Source: Halogranum rubrum (GTDB taxonomy: Archaea > Halobacteriota > Halobacteria > Halobacteriales > Haloferacaceae). From it: 64,000 nucleotides of DNA. The stretch lies in the NCBI RefSeq assembly GCF_900114455.1, contig NZ_FOTC01000003.1:308124-372123 (forward strand), given 5' to 3'. A program made the translations under genes and the position numbers. This document shows, piece after piece, positions 51,934 through 60,083 of the stretch. Each line of letters begins with the position of its first letter. The first letter of the stretch is position 1. Under the pieces are notes generated by a model. It was given only the letters and a program-made list of their open reading frames with translations, made no database searches and was not told the origin of the DNA.

Positions 51934-53619
51934 ATGGCTCAGCGAATGGGTAATCAGCCGATGATTGTACTGTCGGAGGACAGCCAGCGCACCTCCGGGA
52001 AAGACGCACAGTCGATGAACATCACTGCTGGGAAGGCCGTCGCCGAGTCCGTTCGGACCACACTCGGCCCGAAAGGCATGGACAAGATGCTCGTCGACTC
52101 GTCGGGCGGCGTCGTCGTCACGAACGACGGCGTGACCATCCTCAAGGAGATGGACATCGACCACCCGGCGGCGAACATGATCGTCGAAGTCTCTGAGACG
52201 CAGGAGGACGAAGTCGGCGACGGGACGACGACGGCCGTCGTCATCGCCGGTGAACTCCTCGACCAGGCTGAGGAACTCATCGACTCGGACATCCACCCGA
52301 CGACCCTCGCACAGGGATACCGTCAGGCGGCCGAGAAAGCCAAGGAAGTCCTCGAATCGAAAGCAATCGACGTCACCGAAGACGACCGCGAGACCCTCGT
52401 CAAAATCGCCGCGACGGCGATGACCGGCAAGGGCGCGGAGTCGTCCAAAGACCTGCTCGCCGAACTCGTCGTCGACGCCGTGCTGGCCGTCGCCGACGAG
52501 GACGGTATCGACACCGAGAACGTCTCCGTCGAGAAGGTCGTCGGTGGCTCCATCGACAACTCCGAACTCGTCGAAGGCGCAGTCATCGACAAAGAGCGCG
52601 TCGACGACAACATGCCGTACATGGTCGAGGACGCCAACGTGGCCGTCTTCGACGGCGCACTCGAAGTCAAAGAGACCGAAATCGACGCGGAAGTCAACGT
52701 CACGGACCCCGACCAGCTTCAGCAGTTCCTCGACCAAGAGGAGAAACAGCTGAAGGAGATGGTCGACAAGCTCGTCGAGGCCGGTGTGGACGCCGTCTTC
52801 GTCGGTGACGGCATCGACGACATGGCCCAGCACTACCTCGCCAAAGAGGGTATCCTGGCCGTTCGCCGTGTCAAGAACAGCGACCTCAAGCGCATCGCCC
52901 GCTCCACGGGCGCACGTGTCGTCTCCAACGTCGACGACATCGAAGCCGACGACCTCGGCTTCGCTGGCTCCGTCGCCCAGAAGGACGTCGGCGGCGACGA
53001 GCGCATCTTCGTCGAGGACGTCGAGGACGCGAAGGCCGTCACCCTGTTCCTCCGCGGTGGCACCCAGCACGTCGTCGACGAACTCGAGCGCGCTATCGAC
53101 GACTCGCTCGGCGTGGTCCGCACGACGCTGGAGGACGGCAAAGTCCTGCCCGGCGGCGGCGCACCCGAGACGGAACTCGCCCTCGAACTCCGCGACTTCG
53201 CCGACTCCGTCGGTGGGCGCGAGCAGCTCGCCATCGAGGCGTTCGCCGACGCGCTGGAAGTCATCCCGCGCACGCTGGCCGAGAACGCTGGGCTCGACCC
53301 CATCGACTCCCTCGTGGACCTCCGTTCGCGCCACGACGGCGGCGAGTTCGGTGCCGGTCTCGACGCCTACACGGGCGACGTCATCGACATGGAGTCCGAA
53401 GGTGTCGTCGAACCGCTCCGGGTCAAGACGCAGGCCATCGAGAGCGCCACCGAGGCGGCCGTCATGATCCTCCGCATCGACGACGTCATCGCCGCAGGTG
53501 ACCTCTCCGGCGGTCAGATCGACCCCGACGACGACGACGACGAGATGCCGCCCGGCGGCGGAATGGGCGGCGGCATGGGCGGTATGGGCGGCATGGGCGG
53601 TATGGGCGGCGCGATGTGA
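51934..53619 (+). CDS. thsA: Thermosome (group II chaperonin) subunit
   Basis: 561 residues from ATG 51934 ([20 protein letters not shown]). Nucleotide-binding motifs [16 protein letters not shown] and the [14 protein letters not shown] segment are intact; the C-terminus ends in GGM repeats ([15 protein letters not shown]) that project into the cavity. Very close to H. volcanii CCT1 in sequence as I remember it. An in-frame GTG lies 6 nt upstream and would add two residues. Confidence 0.97.
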   Translation: MAQRMGNQPMIVLSEDSQRTSGKDAQSMNITAGKAVAESVRTTLGPKGMDKMLVDSSGGVVVTNDGVTILKEMDIDHPAANMIVEVSETQEDEVGDGTTTAVVIAGELLDQAEELIDSDIHPTTLAQGYRQAAEKAKEVLESKAIDVTEDDRETLVKIAATAMTGKGAESSKDLLAELVVDAVLAVADEDGIDTENVSVEKVVGGSIDNSELVEGAVIDKERVDDNMPYMVEDANVAVFDGALEVKETEIDAEVNVTDPDQLQQFLDQEEKQLKEMVDKLVEAGVDAVFVGDGIDDMAQHYLAKEGILAVRRVKNSDLKRIARSTGARVVSNVDDIEADDLGFAGSVAQKDVGGDERIFVEDVEDAKAVTLFLRGGTQHVVDELERAIDDSLGVVRTTLEDGKVLPGGGAPETELALELRDFADSVGGREQLAIEAFADALEVIPRTLAENAGLDPIDSLVDLRSRHDGGEFGAGLDAYTGDVIDMESEGVVEPLRVKTQAIESATEAAVMILRIDDVIAAGDLSGGQIDPDDDDDEMPPGGGMGGGMGGMGGMGGMGGAM

Positions 53620-53620
53620 G

Positions 53621-53681
53621 AGAGGTTCAAAAGAACCTCTAAACCGAGCGGGCGCGCCCGCGAGGTGTGGCGCTGAGCCAC
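53621..53681. other. Three consecutive hairpins after the thermosome gene
   Basis: Hairpin 1: AGAGGTTC/GAACCTCT with AAAA loop (53621-53640), starting 1 nt after the stop. Hairpin 2: the 14-bp palindrome GCGGGCGCGCCCGC (53648-53661). Hairpin 3: GTGGC/GCCAC with 5-nt loop (53667-53681). All arms pair perfectly. They could protect or terminate the transcript. No T-run follows. Confidence 0.6.
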
Positions 53682-53865
53682 TAACACCCACCATCCAGTC
53701 CGCTTCCGTATCGACTCTCGACCGTCGGCCCGCGTTTGCCGATTCGAATCCGACTTCTTTCGACGCTCGACGCCGAGTGACGACACCGTCGCCGTTCGTT
53801 CTGTCGCCGCAACCGGCCCCAAGCCATTCCAGTGAGCCGCGCGGAGATGACGACAGAGTATCACG

Positions 53866-54441
53866 ATGAGCGAGAGCAGACGCACGTTCCTCAAGACCGC
53901 AGGCGCATCGGTAGTCGGAGTGGCAGTCGCCGGATGTACCGGGAACTCGTCGGACGGGTCCGACGGGACGACAGAAGCGACGACGACAGCAGACGGGACG
54001 GACACTGTTGCCGAGAACGAGACGACGACGGGAGAGTCGTCGACGACTGCGTCGGCAGGCGACGTCAGCGGGTCCGTCGGGTCGGAGTCGAACGCCGACC
54101 TGGAACTCACCGAGCACTCGTACTTCCAAGACGGGTCGAACGAGGGTGTCCGCGGGACGGTGACGAACACCAGCGACAAGACGTACTCGCTGGTCGTCGT
54201 TCACGTCAACCCCGAGAACGACGAAGCGGAGACGCTCGACCGGTTCGAAGTCGACAGCAGCGAGTCCATCGACACGCTCGAACCGGACGCGACGTGGGAC
54301 TTCGAAGTCGTCTTCGACGGAGACATCGACTTCACCCAGTACACCATCTGGGCGACGGGTCAGACCGAGGGCAACTCGGGGGAGACGTCGAACGCGACGA
54401 CGAACGAGACGGCGATGAACGAGACGACGACGGCGAACTGA
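53866..54441 (+). CDS. Predicted Tat-exported lipoprotein with FxLYD-like domain
   Basis: 191 residues. MSESRRTFLKTAGASVVGVA then VAGCTG gives a Tat signal (SRRTFLK) and lipobox. A long Thr/Ser/Gly linker leads to a domain with EHSYFQDGSNEGVRGTVTN and KTYSLVVVHVNPEN, like FxLYD surface domains. The tail repeats NATTNETAMNETTT with several N-glycosylation sequons. Likely surface protein; ligand unknown. Confidence 0.8.
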   Translation: MSESRRTFLKTAGASVVGVAVAGCTGNSSDGSDGTTEATTTADGTDTVAENETTTGESSTTASAGDVSGSVGSESNADLELTEHSYFQDGSNEGVRGTVTNTSDKTYSLVVVHVNPENDEAETLDRFEVDSSESIDTLEPDATWDFEVVFDGDIDFTQYTIWATGQTEGNSGETSNATTNETAMNETTTAN

Positions 54442-54515
54442 CGACAGACGTCGCTCTCGGTGGTCTCGTTCGGTCGAAACGAAAAGTGGGATGACAGCAG
54501 CGTGTTCTCAGTCGC

Positions 54516-54659
54516 TCAGAGGAACCAGAGGAGCAGACCGATGAGCAACAGAATCAATCCGAGCCCCGACGTCGTCGGTTCGGGGAAGACGAGCAAGATC
54601 GCGCCGATGATGATGAGCAGGCTAGCACCACTCGTCGTGCCTCCGACATTTCGTGCCAT
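54516..54659 (-). CDS. Small two-helix membrane protein
   Basis: 47 residues: MARNVGGTTSGASLLIIIGA starts helix 1, the turn is PEPTTSGL, helix 2 runs to LLLWFL. Codon use fits the host. It fills the gap between a Tat lipoprotein and the HAD gene. Function unknown. Confidence 0.6.
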   Translation of the reverse strand: MARNVGGTTSGASLLIIIGAILLVFPEPTTSGLGLILLLIGLLLWFL

Positions 54660-54781
54660 ACCTCGACGTTCGACGGAGAGTCACAAATGTGCTGTGGCCG
54701 TGAAGCCGTTCCCTGCGTCGACTTTGAATGCTGGACTGGAGTCACAAGAGATATCGCCGGACGTGTCAAACAGACGAATAG

Positions 54782-55303
54782 ATGGACGACTCGTACGACG
54801 CCGTCGTGTACGACCTCGACGGCACGTTAGTTCGACTCGCGGTCGATTGGCAGGCGACAGCGGAGCGTATCAAACCAGTGCTCCGGACACACGGTATCGA
54901 GAGCGACGCTGACGACGCCTTGGACCTGCTCCCCGTCGCCGAAGACGCCGGTGTCGCCGACGAAATCGAACCGTATCTCGCCGAGGCAGAGTGCGAGGGT
55001 GCCCGCGACTCCGACCGTCTGGCGACGATGGACGAGTTCGTCGACTCGTCGCTTCCGGTCGCAATCTGCTCGCTCAACTGCGAAGCGGCGTGTCGTGAGG
55101 CGCTGGAGACTCACGGCATCCCACGAGACGTCGTCGCCGTCGTCGGCCGCGACTCGGTCGACGAGCGAAAACCGCACCCCGAACCGTTGCTCGCCGCCGT
55201 CGACGCGTTAGGAACAGAACCCGAGCGGACGCTGTTCGTCGGCGACTCCGACAGCGACGCGGTGACGGCGCGGAGAGCGGGAACGGCGTTTCGGCGGGTG
55301 TGA
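54782..55303 (+). CDS. HAD family hydrolase, phosphoglycolate phosphatase-like
   Basis: 173 residues. Motif I VVYDLDGTLV with nucleophile Asp, motif II in AICSLNCEAA, motif III Lys in DERKPHPEPLL, and motif IV FVGDSDSD are all present. The cap is a small helical insert (residues ~20-75), so the protein is short for the class. Probable phosphatase of a small phosphoester; substrate not visible. Confidence 0.87.
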   Translation: MDDSYDAVVYDLDGTLVRLAVDWQATAERIKPVLRTHGIESDADDALDLLPVAEDAGVADEIEPYLAEAECEGARDSDRLATMDEFVDSSLPVAICSLNCEAACREALETHGIPRDVVAVVGRDSVDERKPHPEPLLAAVDALGTEPERTLFVGDSDSDAVTARRAGTAFRRV

Positions 55304-55372
55304 GTCGTCACCGGATACGAGTGCGGGAAGGACTTTGAACACGCTCCGCTCGTCACGTTCGTTCCTCGCAGA

Positions 55373-55430
55373 AGCGAGCACGATGGGAGTCCCGCGAGCG
55401 AACGCAGTGAGCGAGTGGGACTACATCGTG
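55373..55430. repeat. Degenerate copy of the tRNA-Arg 3' flank within an inverted repeat
   Basis: AGCGAGCACGATGGGA (55373-55388) is identical to the 3' end region of the tRNA gene at 55571-55586 and is preceded by similar sequence (TCGTTC...GCAGA). From 55379 CACGATG pairs with CATCGTG at 55424-55430 and AGTCCC with GGGACT inside it, giving an imperfect hairpin. Confidence 0.55.
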
Positions 55431-55459
55431 CGAGAGAAGTCGAGTGAAACGAGACTGAA

Positions 55460-55534
55460 CGAGCACGATGGGATTTGAACCACGCCCGAGAACCTGCGCT
55501 TTCAGCGCAGAACCTCGGTCTCATACCAATCCCA
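55460..55534 (-). pseudogene. tRNA-like hairpin with partial tRNA-Arg 3' end
   Basis: The first 22 nt (55460-55481) equal the 3' end of the tRNA-Arg gene, then one base is missing in the T-stem. Instead of the rest of that tRNA, the minus strand has a long hairpin: TGGGATT/AATCCCA (55528-55534 with 55469-55475), CCGAG/CTCGG and CTGCG/CGCAG around a 7-nt loop CTGAAAG, which looks like an anticodon loop with GAA. It lacks a proper D-arm and T-arm, so I read it as a tRNA-derived remnant rather than a working tRNA. Confidence 0.5.
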
Positions 55535-55572
55535 TGGCTGTCGCTTCCTGCTCACTGTCGTTCGCAGAGAAG

Positions 55573-55647
55573 CGAGCACGATGGGATTTGAACCCACGGC
55601 CGTCGGATTAGAAGTCCGACGCTCTATCCAGACTGAGCTACGTGCCC
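55573..55647 (-). tRNA. tRNA-Arg (anticodon UCU)
   Basis: 75 nt on the minus strand. The acceptor GGGCACG pairs with CGTGCTC (one G-U), D-arm GCTC/GAGC, anticodon arm TCGGA-CTTCTAA-TCCGA with anticodon TCT, T-arm GTGGG-TTCAAAT-CCCAT, discriminator G. CCA is not encoded. No intron. It decodes AGA. It lies between the HAD phosphatase and the UPF0200 gene, and its 3' end is partly duplicated twice just downstream. Confidence 0.93.
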
Positions 55648-55760
55648 TCACTGAGAGTCACACGGGGCGGTGTAAAAAGGCATGCGGGTTCGTCTCTCCG
55701 CACAGCGTACTCCTCGGCCATTCACAGGGCTTAACCTCGCGAGTAGTGTACGGCCACGTA

Positions 55761-56336
55761 ATGAGAGTCATCGGTACCGTCGGACTCCCGGGAAGCGGCA
55801 AAGGGGAAGCCGCCGCCGTCGCCCGCGAGGCGGGCATCCCGGTCGTCACGATGGGCGACGTGATTCGACAGGCGTGCCGCGACAGAGGACTCGACCCCGC
55901 CGAACACCACGGCGAAATCGCACAGGCACTCCGCGAGGAGGAGGGTCTCGACGCCATCGCCGCCCGCTCGCTCCCCACGATTCGTGAGCACCTCGACGAG
56001 GACGGCACCGACGTCGTCCTCGTCGACGGCCTGCGGTCGATGCACGAAGTCGAGCGGTTCCGCGAGGCGTTCGGTGACGACTTCGTCGTCGTCAGCGTCG
56101 AAGCCCCCTTCGAGGTTCGCGCCGAGCGACTCGGCGAGCGTGACCGCGACGCCAGCGACGGCGACGTCGAGCGACTCCGTGAACGCGAGGAGCGCGAACT
56201 CGGCTTCGGGATGGGCGAGGTGATGGACGACGCCGACGTCGTCGTCGACAACACGAGTTCGTTAGAAGCGTTCAGAACGAAGGTTCGGACGCTCCTCGAC
56301 GGCGGCCCCGAGGCGCTCACGGAGGGCGAACGATGA
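55761..56336 (+). CDS. UPF0200 P-loop kinase-like protein
   Basis: 191 residues from ATG 55761 (MRVIGTVGLPGSGKGEAAAV). The P-loop GLPGSGKG resembles dephospho-CoA kinase and adenylate kinase; VTMGDVIRQAC, VLVDGLRSMHEV and VVSVEAPFEVRAERL are the UPF0200 pattern. Archaea often couple it with the UPF0201 gene, as here (4-bp overlap). The substrate is not established; nucleotide or CoA-precursor kinase is a guess. Confidence 0.88.
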   Translation: MRVIGTVGLPGSGKGEAAAVAREAGIPVVTMGDVIRQACRDRGLDPAEHHGEIAQALREEEGLDAIAARSLPTIREHLDEDGTDVVLVDGLRSMHEVERFREAFGDDFVVVSVEAPFEVRAERLGERDRDASDGDVERLREREERELGFGMGEVMDDADVVVDNTSSLEAFRTKVRTLLDGGPEALTEGER

Positions 56337-56764
56337 TCTACAGCGTCGACGTGCGAATCGTCGCGCCGGTCCGCGATACGGAGGTCACGGACCGCGTCGC
56401 CGACGCCGTCTCGAACCTCTTTCCGAACGCCGAGTTAGCGCACGAACCGGGCGAACTCGTCGCCGAGACGCACACGCTCGACCCGTTCTCGGACAAACTC
56501 CACGAACAGGAGATTCTCGACACCGCCCGCCGTGAGTTCGAGAAGCGCAAGACCGACGAAGGGTTCTCGTTCGCACTGAAGAAGCAGGCCGCGTTCAAAG
56601 GCCTCATCAACTTCTCCGTCGGCAACCCCGACGAACTCGGCGACATCGACGTCCACGTCACCGTCCGCGAACCGAGCGTCGACGACTTCATCGCGTACAT
56701 CGCGCCGCCGACGAAAGACGGCAAACCAGTCGACGCAGACCACCCAGACTATCGCCACGACTGA
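56333..56764 (+). CDS. UPF0201 RNA-binding-like protein
   Basis: 143 residues; the ATG overlaps the stop of the UPF0200 gene (ATGA). MIYSVDVRIVAPVRDTEVTD, ILDTARREFEKRKTDEGFSF and KKQAAFKGLINFSV are typical of UPF0201/COG1325, which has an RL5-like fold and is predicted to bind RNA. The fixed pairing with UPF0200 suggests a joint task that is still unknown. Confidence 0.88.
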   Translation: MIYSVDVRIVAPVRDTEVTDRVADAVSNLFPNAELAHEPGELVAETHTLDPFSDKLHEQEILDTARREFEKRKTDEGFSFALKKQAAFKGLINFSVGNPDELGDIDVHVTVREPSVDDFIAYIAPPTKDGKPVDADHPDYRHD

Positions 56765-56772
56765 GTCTCCCG

Positions 56773-57243
56773 ATGCGTGCTCGTAACGCAGTCTCGTTGG
56801 GTCTCCAGACCGGCGTCCTCGTCCTCGTCGCGGGAGCGACGGCGGTTGCGACGGGGTCACCGTTTCTCTTTCCGAGCCTCGGTCCCTCGGCGTACGCGCT
56901 GGTCACTGCACCCGACGCAGAGACGACAGAGCCTCACCGGGTCGTCGGTGGCCACGCCATCGGCGTCGTCGCGGGTCTGCTGAGTTACCATCTCCTCGCG
57001 CGAGGACTGCTCGTGACCGACCTCCCACCCGCCGGGTCGCTCGACCTGACGAGACTCGCCATGAGCGGCGTCGTCGCCGTCGTCGCGACGACGACGGGGA
57101 TGGTCGCCACCGACCTCCGGCACGCGCCCGCCTGCGCGACGACGCTCATCGTCGCACTGGGCCTCCTGTCGACGCCGTGGGAGGGAGTGACCGTCGTCGC
57201 CGCTGTCACGGTCCTCGTCGCCGTCGACGCCGCCGGTCCCTAG
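56773..57243 (+). CDS. HPP family membrane protein
   Basis: 156 residues with four to five membrane segments. FLFPSLGPSAYALVTAPDAE near the N-terminus and GHAIGVVAGLLSYHL are typical of HPP proteins, some of which transport nitrite in cyanobacteria and plants. Starts 8 nt after the UPF0201 stop, so probably in the same transcript. Substrate unknown. Confidence 0.75.
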   Translation: MRARNAVSLGLQTGVLVLVAGATAVATGSPFLFPSLGPSAYALVTAPDAETTEPHRVVGGHAIGVVAGLLSYHLLARGLLVTDLPPAGSLDLTRLAMSGVVAVVATTTGMVATDLRHAPACATTLIVALGLLSTPWEGVTVVAAVTVLVAVDAAGP

Positions 57244-57252
57244 CCCGACAAC

Positions 57253-57771
57253 TCACTCGAACAGGTCCCTGTGTCGGGCCGCGAGGTCTGTGTACGCGCC
57301 CGAGTGGTGTTCTTCGAAGATTTCGTCGGGGTCGAGCGTCGTCTCCGAGAGCGGGGTGACGATAGCGGGAACGCCGCGGACGAACGACTCGGGCGGAATC
57401 TCGTACCCTTCCGGGACGACTGCGCCGGAAGCGACGATGCTTCTCGCGCCGACGGTGACGTTCGAGTTGAGCGTCGCGTTGAAGCCGACGAGTGCACCGT
57501 CCTCGACGACGACGTCGTTGAGCACCGCGCCGTGACCGACCATCACCCGGTCGCCGACGACAGAGGCGTGGAGCGTCGCGTTGTCGCCGACGTGGCTCTC
57601 GCGGCCGATACGGACCGGACCGACGTCGCCGCGGAGGACGACGCCCGGCCAGACGCTGGCGTCGGCGTCGACGGTCACGTCGCCGACGAGTGTCGCGTCG
57701 CGAGCGACGAACGCTTCGTCGCTAATCTGCGGATATTTCCCGTCGAACTCGTAGTGTCGTCTGTCGACCAT
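57253..57771 (-). CDS. Gamma-carbonic anhydrase family protein
   Basis: 172 residues from ATG 57771 (MVDRRHYEFDGKYPQIS). Left-handed beta-helix hexapeptide repeats run from ~20 to 140. Metal-binding His are in SHVGDNATLHAS and VMVGHGAVL, as in Cam/CamH and YrdA relatives. The C-terminal helix follows. Either a zinc/iron carbonic anhydrase or a non-catalytic relative; the catalytic acidic loop of Cam is missing. Confidence 0.88.
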   Translation of the reverse strand: MVDRRHYEFDGKYPQISDEAFVARDATLVGDVTVDADASVWPGVVLRGDVGPVRIGRESHVGDNATLHASVVGDRVMVGHGAVLNDVVVEDGALVGFNATLNSNVTVGARSIVASGAVVPEGYEIPPESFVRGVPAIVTPLSETTLDPDEIFEEHHSGAYTDLAARHRDLFE

Positions 57772-57825
57772 GTGAGAAGATAACGACTGACACAAGCAAA
57801 ACCCTTCGTGCGTGAGCGTCCCCAG

Positions 57826-58902
57826 TCAGGGAAGGAGCAGGATGGCCACAGCAATCGCGATGAACACGACCTTCAATCCCGTGTTCACGGCGACGACCTT
57901 CGACCCGAACGAGGGTCCCCAGATGCCGTACTGGAAGGGAATCGAGCGCTTGAACGTCGAGACGGTGAAGGAGACGATACCCCCGACGAGCATCGTCGCG
58001 ACGGCCTGTCTCGGCGTGAACACCGACCCGACCTGCGGAGCGACAGTCGCTGCACCGACGGTCGTATCGAACGTGAACGCGACGACGACGGGCACTGCCG
58101 CACCGGGGAGGCCGAGGAGCGACGTGAGCGGTGTCGCCGCCTGCGTCACCGCCGCGAGGTCAGTCGTCTCGACGACGAGCGTCACGAGTACGTAGACGAT
58201 GGCCAGTCGCGGGACGATACGTCGCAGTTTCGACCACGTCTGTCCGGCCGCCGTCCGGAGGATGTCGAGTGTCGTCTCGTCGTCGCCGCCGTCAGTCTCG
58301 GAGCGACGGGCAGAGACAGCGTCGCCGGGTTCATCTGTCTCGGTGGGTCCGGTGCGTCCGGTGCGTCCGGTGGATTCAGCGGAACCGGCGTCGCTGGCCC
58401 CACCGTCGAGGAGGAGCGCACCGGCGAGGACGCCGACGAGCGTGATACAGAGCGCGATAGCCGCCCGTGACCCGACGTAGAGGAGACCGACCTCCAACCC
58501 GAGAATCGGGATGAGCACGGGTGCGTAGAAGGTGAAGACGTGTTGGACGAAGCCGAAGAACGTGTTCATCGTCACGGCGACGAGCGTCTCGCCGTCGCTC
58601 AACCGACCGGACTCACGGAAGTCTGCGAGCATCCCGTAGCCTGCCGTCGTCGACGCCGCCGTGGTCAGAATGGCGGTGCCGACCTCGTCCGGGAGATTTG
58701 CCGGGCGGGTGAGATACTGCGAGAGGACGGCGATGCGTTCGACGAGGCCGAAACCGACGGCGACGTTCGCGAGGAAGACACCCACGGCGATGAACGCCGA
58801 GATGCGGGCGACGCGAGGCAACACCTCGAGGAGAACGGGGAGGAGTGACTCGACGAGTGAGACGGCCGACTGCACGCGAGGGCGTCCGAGAGCGACGGCC
58901 AA
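57826..58902 (-). CDS. Nucleoside recognition (Gate) domain membrane protein
   Basis: 358 residues if read from TTG 58902; a GTG at 58875 is the alternative start. Two Gate-type halves: LPVLLEVLPRVARISAFIAV with AASTTAGYGMLADFRESGRL in the first, and IVPRLAIVYVLVTLVV with FTFDTTVGAATVAPQVGSVF in the second, joined by a Ser/Gly/Thr loop. Family members are spore proteins SpmA/B relatives and nucleoside transporter pieces. Role in archaea unknown. It is followed upstream (in its own direction, before it) by two SLC41-type genes on the same strand. Confidence 0.78.
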   Translation of the reverse strand: MAVALGRPRVQSAVSLVESLLPVLLEVLPRVARISAFIAVGVFLANVAVGFGLVERIAVLSQYLTRPANLPDEVGTAILTTAASTTAGYGMLADFRESGRLSDGETLVAVTMNTFFGFVQHVFTFYAPVLIPILGLEVGLLYVGSRAAIALCITLVGVLAGALLLDGGASDAGSAESTGRTGRTGPTETDEPGDAVSARRSETDGGDDETTLDILRTAAGQTWSKLRRIVPRLAIVYVLVTLVVETTDLAAVTQAATPLTSLLGLPGAAVPVVVAFTFDTTVGAATVAPQVGSVFTPRQAVATMLVGGIVSFTVSTFKRSIPFQYGIWGPSFGSKVVAVNTGLKVVFIAIAVAILLLP

Positions 58903-58920
58903 AGCGTCGTCGGTTGGCGG

Positions 58921-58947
58921 TTATGGCGATTATGGCGATTATGGCGA
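58921..58947. repeat. Three tandem copies of a 9-bp unit at a promoter position
   Basis: TTATGGCGA occurs three times without gap, ending at the base before the stop codon of the half-size transporter gene. On the minus strand the unit reads TCGCCATAA, so CATAA boxes lie about 22, 31 and 40 nt before the TTG at 58902. Slippage here would move the TATA box. Confidence 0.6.
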
Positions 58948-59505
58948 CTACACGAACACCTGCACCGCACCGAACAGTACGAGCACGCCGAGTACGTCAC
59001 AGGTGTTGGTGACGACGGGCAGAACGACGTCGTCCGGGTCGAGTTCGAATCGGTAGGCGGCGTAGGTCGCTACGAGCGTGACCACGACGGCGAGGACGGC
59101 CAGACAGATTCCGCTCGTGAGCGAGACGAGAAGTACCGTCGAGACGGCCAACTGTGTCTCTCCGAGGAGCGTCGTCAAGAGCCACGCGCCGACGCCGATG
59201 ACCGGAAAGACCGAGACGGCGAGTGCTACCGTCGCGAGGGCGTTTCCGAGGAGTTCGTCGTCTCTCGGCGAGAACGAGAGCGTCCCGAGGTGGAAGGACG
59301 TCGAGAGGCGAGCAGCGAGGATACTCCCGAGGTTGCCTGCAGTCCCGATAGTGACGGGGACGAGTACGAGGAGTGACGGATACTGCAACAGCGACCCCTC
59401 GAACCCGCCGAGGACGAGTCCGCTTCCGATTTCGACCAGTGTCAGTGCGAGTAAGACGGGCAGCATCGCCCGCGTAATCGCCCGGACGGTCCACTCCGTC
59501 GTCAC
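58948..59505 (-). CDS. Half-size divalent cation transporter, SLC41/MgtE type (second gene)
   Basis: 185 residues with five membrane segments. PSLLVLVPVTIGTAGNLGSI and LDPDDVVLPVVTNTCDVLGV match the Pfam MgtE membrane domain, which carries Mg2+ in MgtE and SLC41. No N-terminal CBS region. Its ATG overlaps the stop of the partner gene by 4 bp. The two halves probably form a heterodimer. Confidence 0.88.
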   Translation of the reverse strand: MTTEWTVRAITRAMLPVLLALTLVEIGSGLVLGGFEGSLLQYPSLLVLVPVTIGTAGNLGSILAARLSTSFHLGTLSFSPRDDELLGNALATVALAVSVFPVIGVGAWLLTTLLGETQLAVSTVLLVSLTSGICLAVLAVVVTLVATYAAYRFELDPDDVVLPVVTNTCDVLGVLVLFGAVQVFV

Positions 59506-60083
59506 ACGACACCTCCGACGAAGAGGACGGTTCGAACCGCGACGAGAAGAAAGAGGATGCCGAAGACGTCACCCGTGGTAGTGACGACCGGACCGACGAG
59601 TGTGTCGGGGTTGTAGCCGCGACGGTAGCCCGCGAAGACGACGGTGACGACGACGGCAGTCAGGACGATTCCGGAGAGCAAGCCCGCGACGAGTGCGATG
59701 CCCAGTAAAGTGGCGAGTCCGGCGACGTCCCACCCGAGCAACGTGAGGACGAGAAACGCCATCGTCGCGGCGAACAGACTGGCGAGGATGCCGTTGCCGA
59801 GGGCGGCGGCGACGGCCGCGTAGAGTCGTCGGTCGGCCTCGGTGACGCGGGGTTCGATGAACCCCTGGTGGAGCGCGGTGGCGATGCGTGCGCCGAGGCT
59901 CCCGTAGACGTTGCCACGGGTGGCGAGGAGGGCGGGGACGAGCACGAGGAGACCCGGGACTGCCCGGAGTTCCGCGCGCATCCCACCGAGGACGACGCCG
60001 GCGAGGAGGCCACCGAGGAGACTGGCACCGAGTGCCGGTAGCGCCTCACGGTACGCCTCGACTGCGACCTCGCGCACGCTCAT
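59502..60083 (-). CDS. Half-size divalent cation transporter, SLC41/MgtE type (first gene)
   Basis: 193 residues from ATG 60083 (MSVREVAVEAYREALPALGA). PGLLVLVPALLATRGNVYGS and YNPDTLVGPVVTTTGDVFGI are MgtE-domain motifs, with Asp in TTGDVFG likely in the pore. A TTTATGCC element lies 30 nt before this ATG, supporting it over the frame to 60131. Overlaps the next half-transporter gene. Likely Mg2+; Co2+ or others possible. Confidence 0.88.
   Translation of the reverse strand: MSVREVAVEAYREALPALGASLLGGLLAGVVLGGMRAELRAVPGLLVLVPALLATRGNVYGSLGARIATALHQGFIEPRVTEADRRLYAAVAAALGNGILASLFAATMAFLVLTLLGWDVAGLATLLGIALVAGLLSGIVLTAVVVTVVFAGYRRGYNPDTLVGPVVTTTGDVFGILFLLVAVRTVLFVGGVV

Noticed and set aside
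53736-53752. GATTCGAATCC in the gap after the thermosome, resembling a tRNA T-arm
   Set aside because: No cloverleaf can be formed from the flanks; the gap also holds the upstream region of the Tat lipoprotein.
51742-54204. 820-codon frame antisense to the thermosome gene
   Set aside because: Antisense shadow of a highly conserved chaperonin gene; no recognisable domain.
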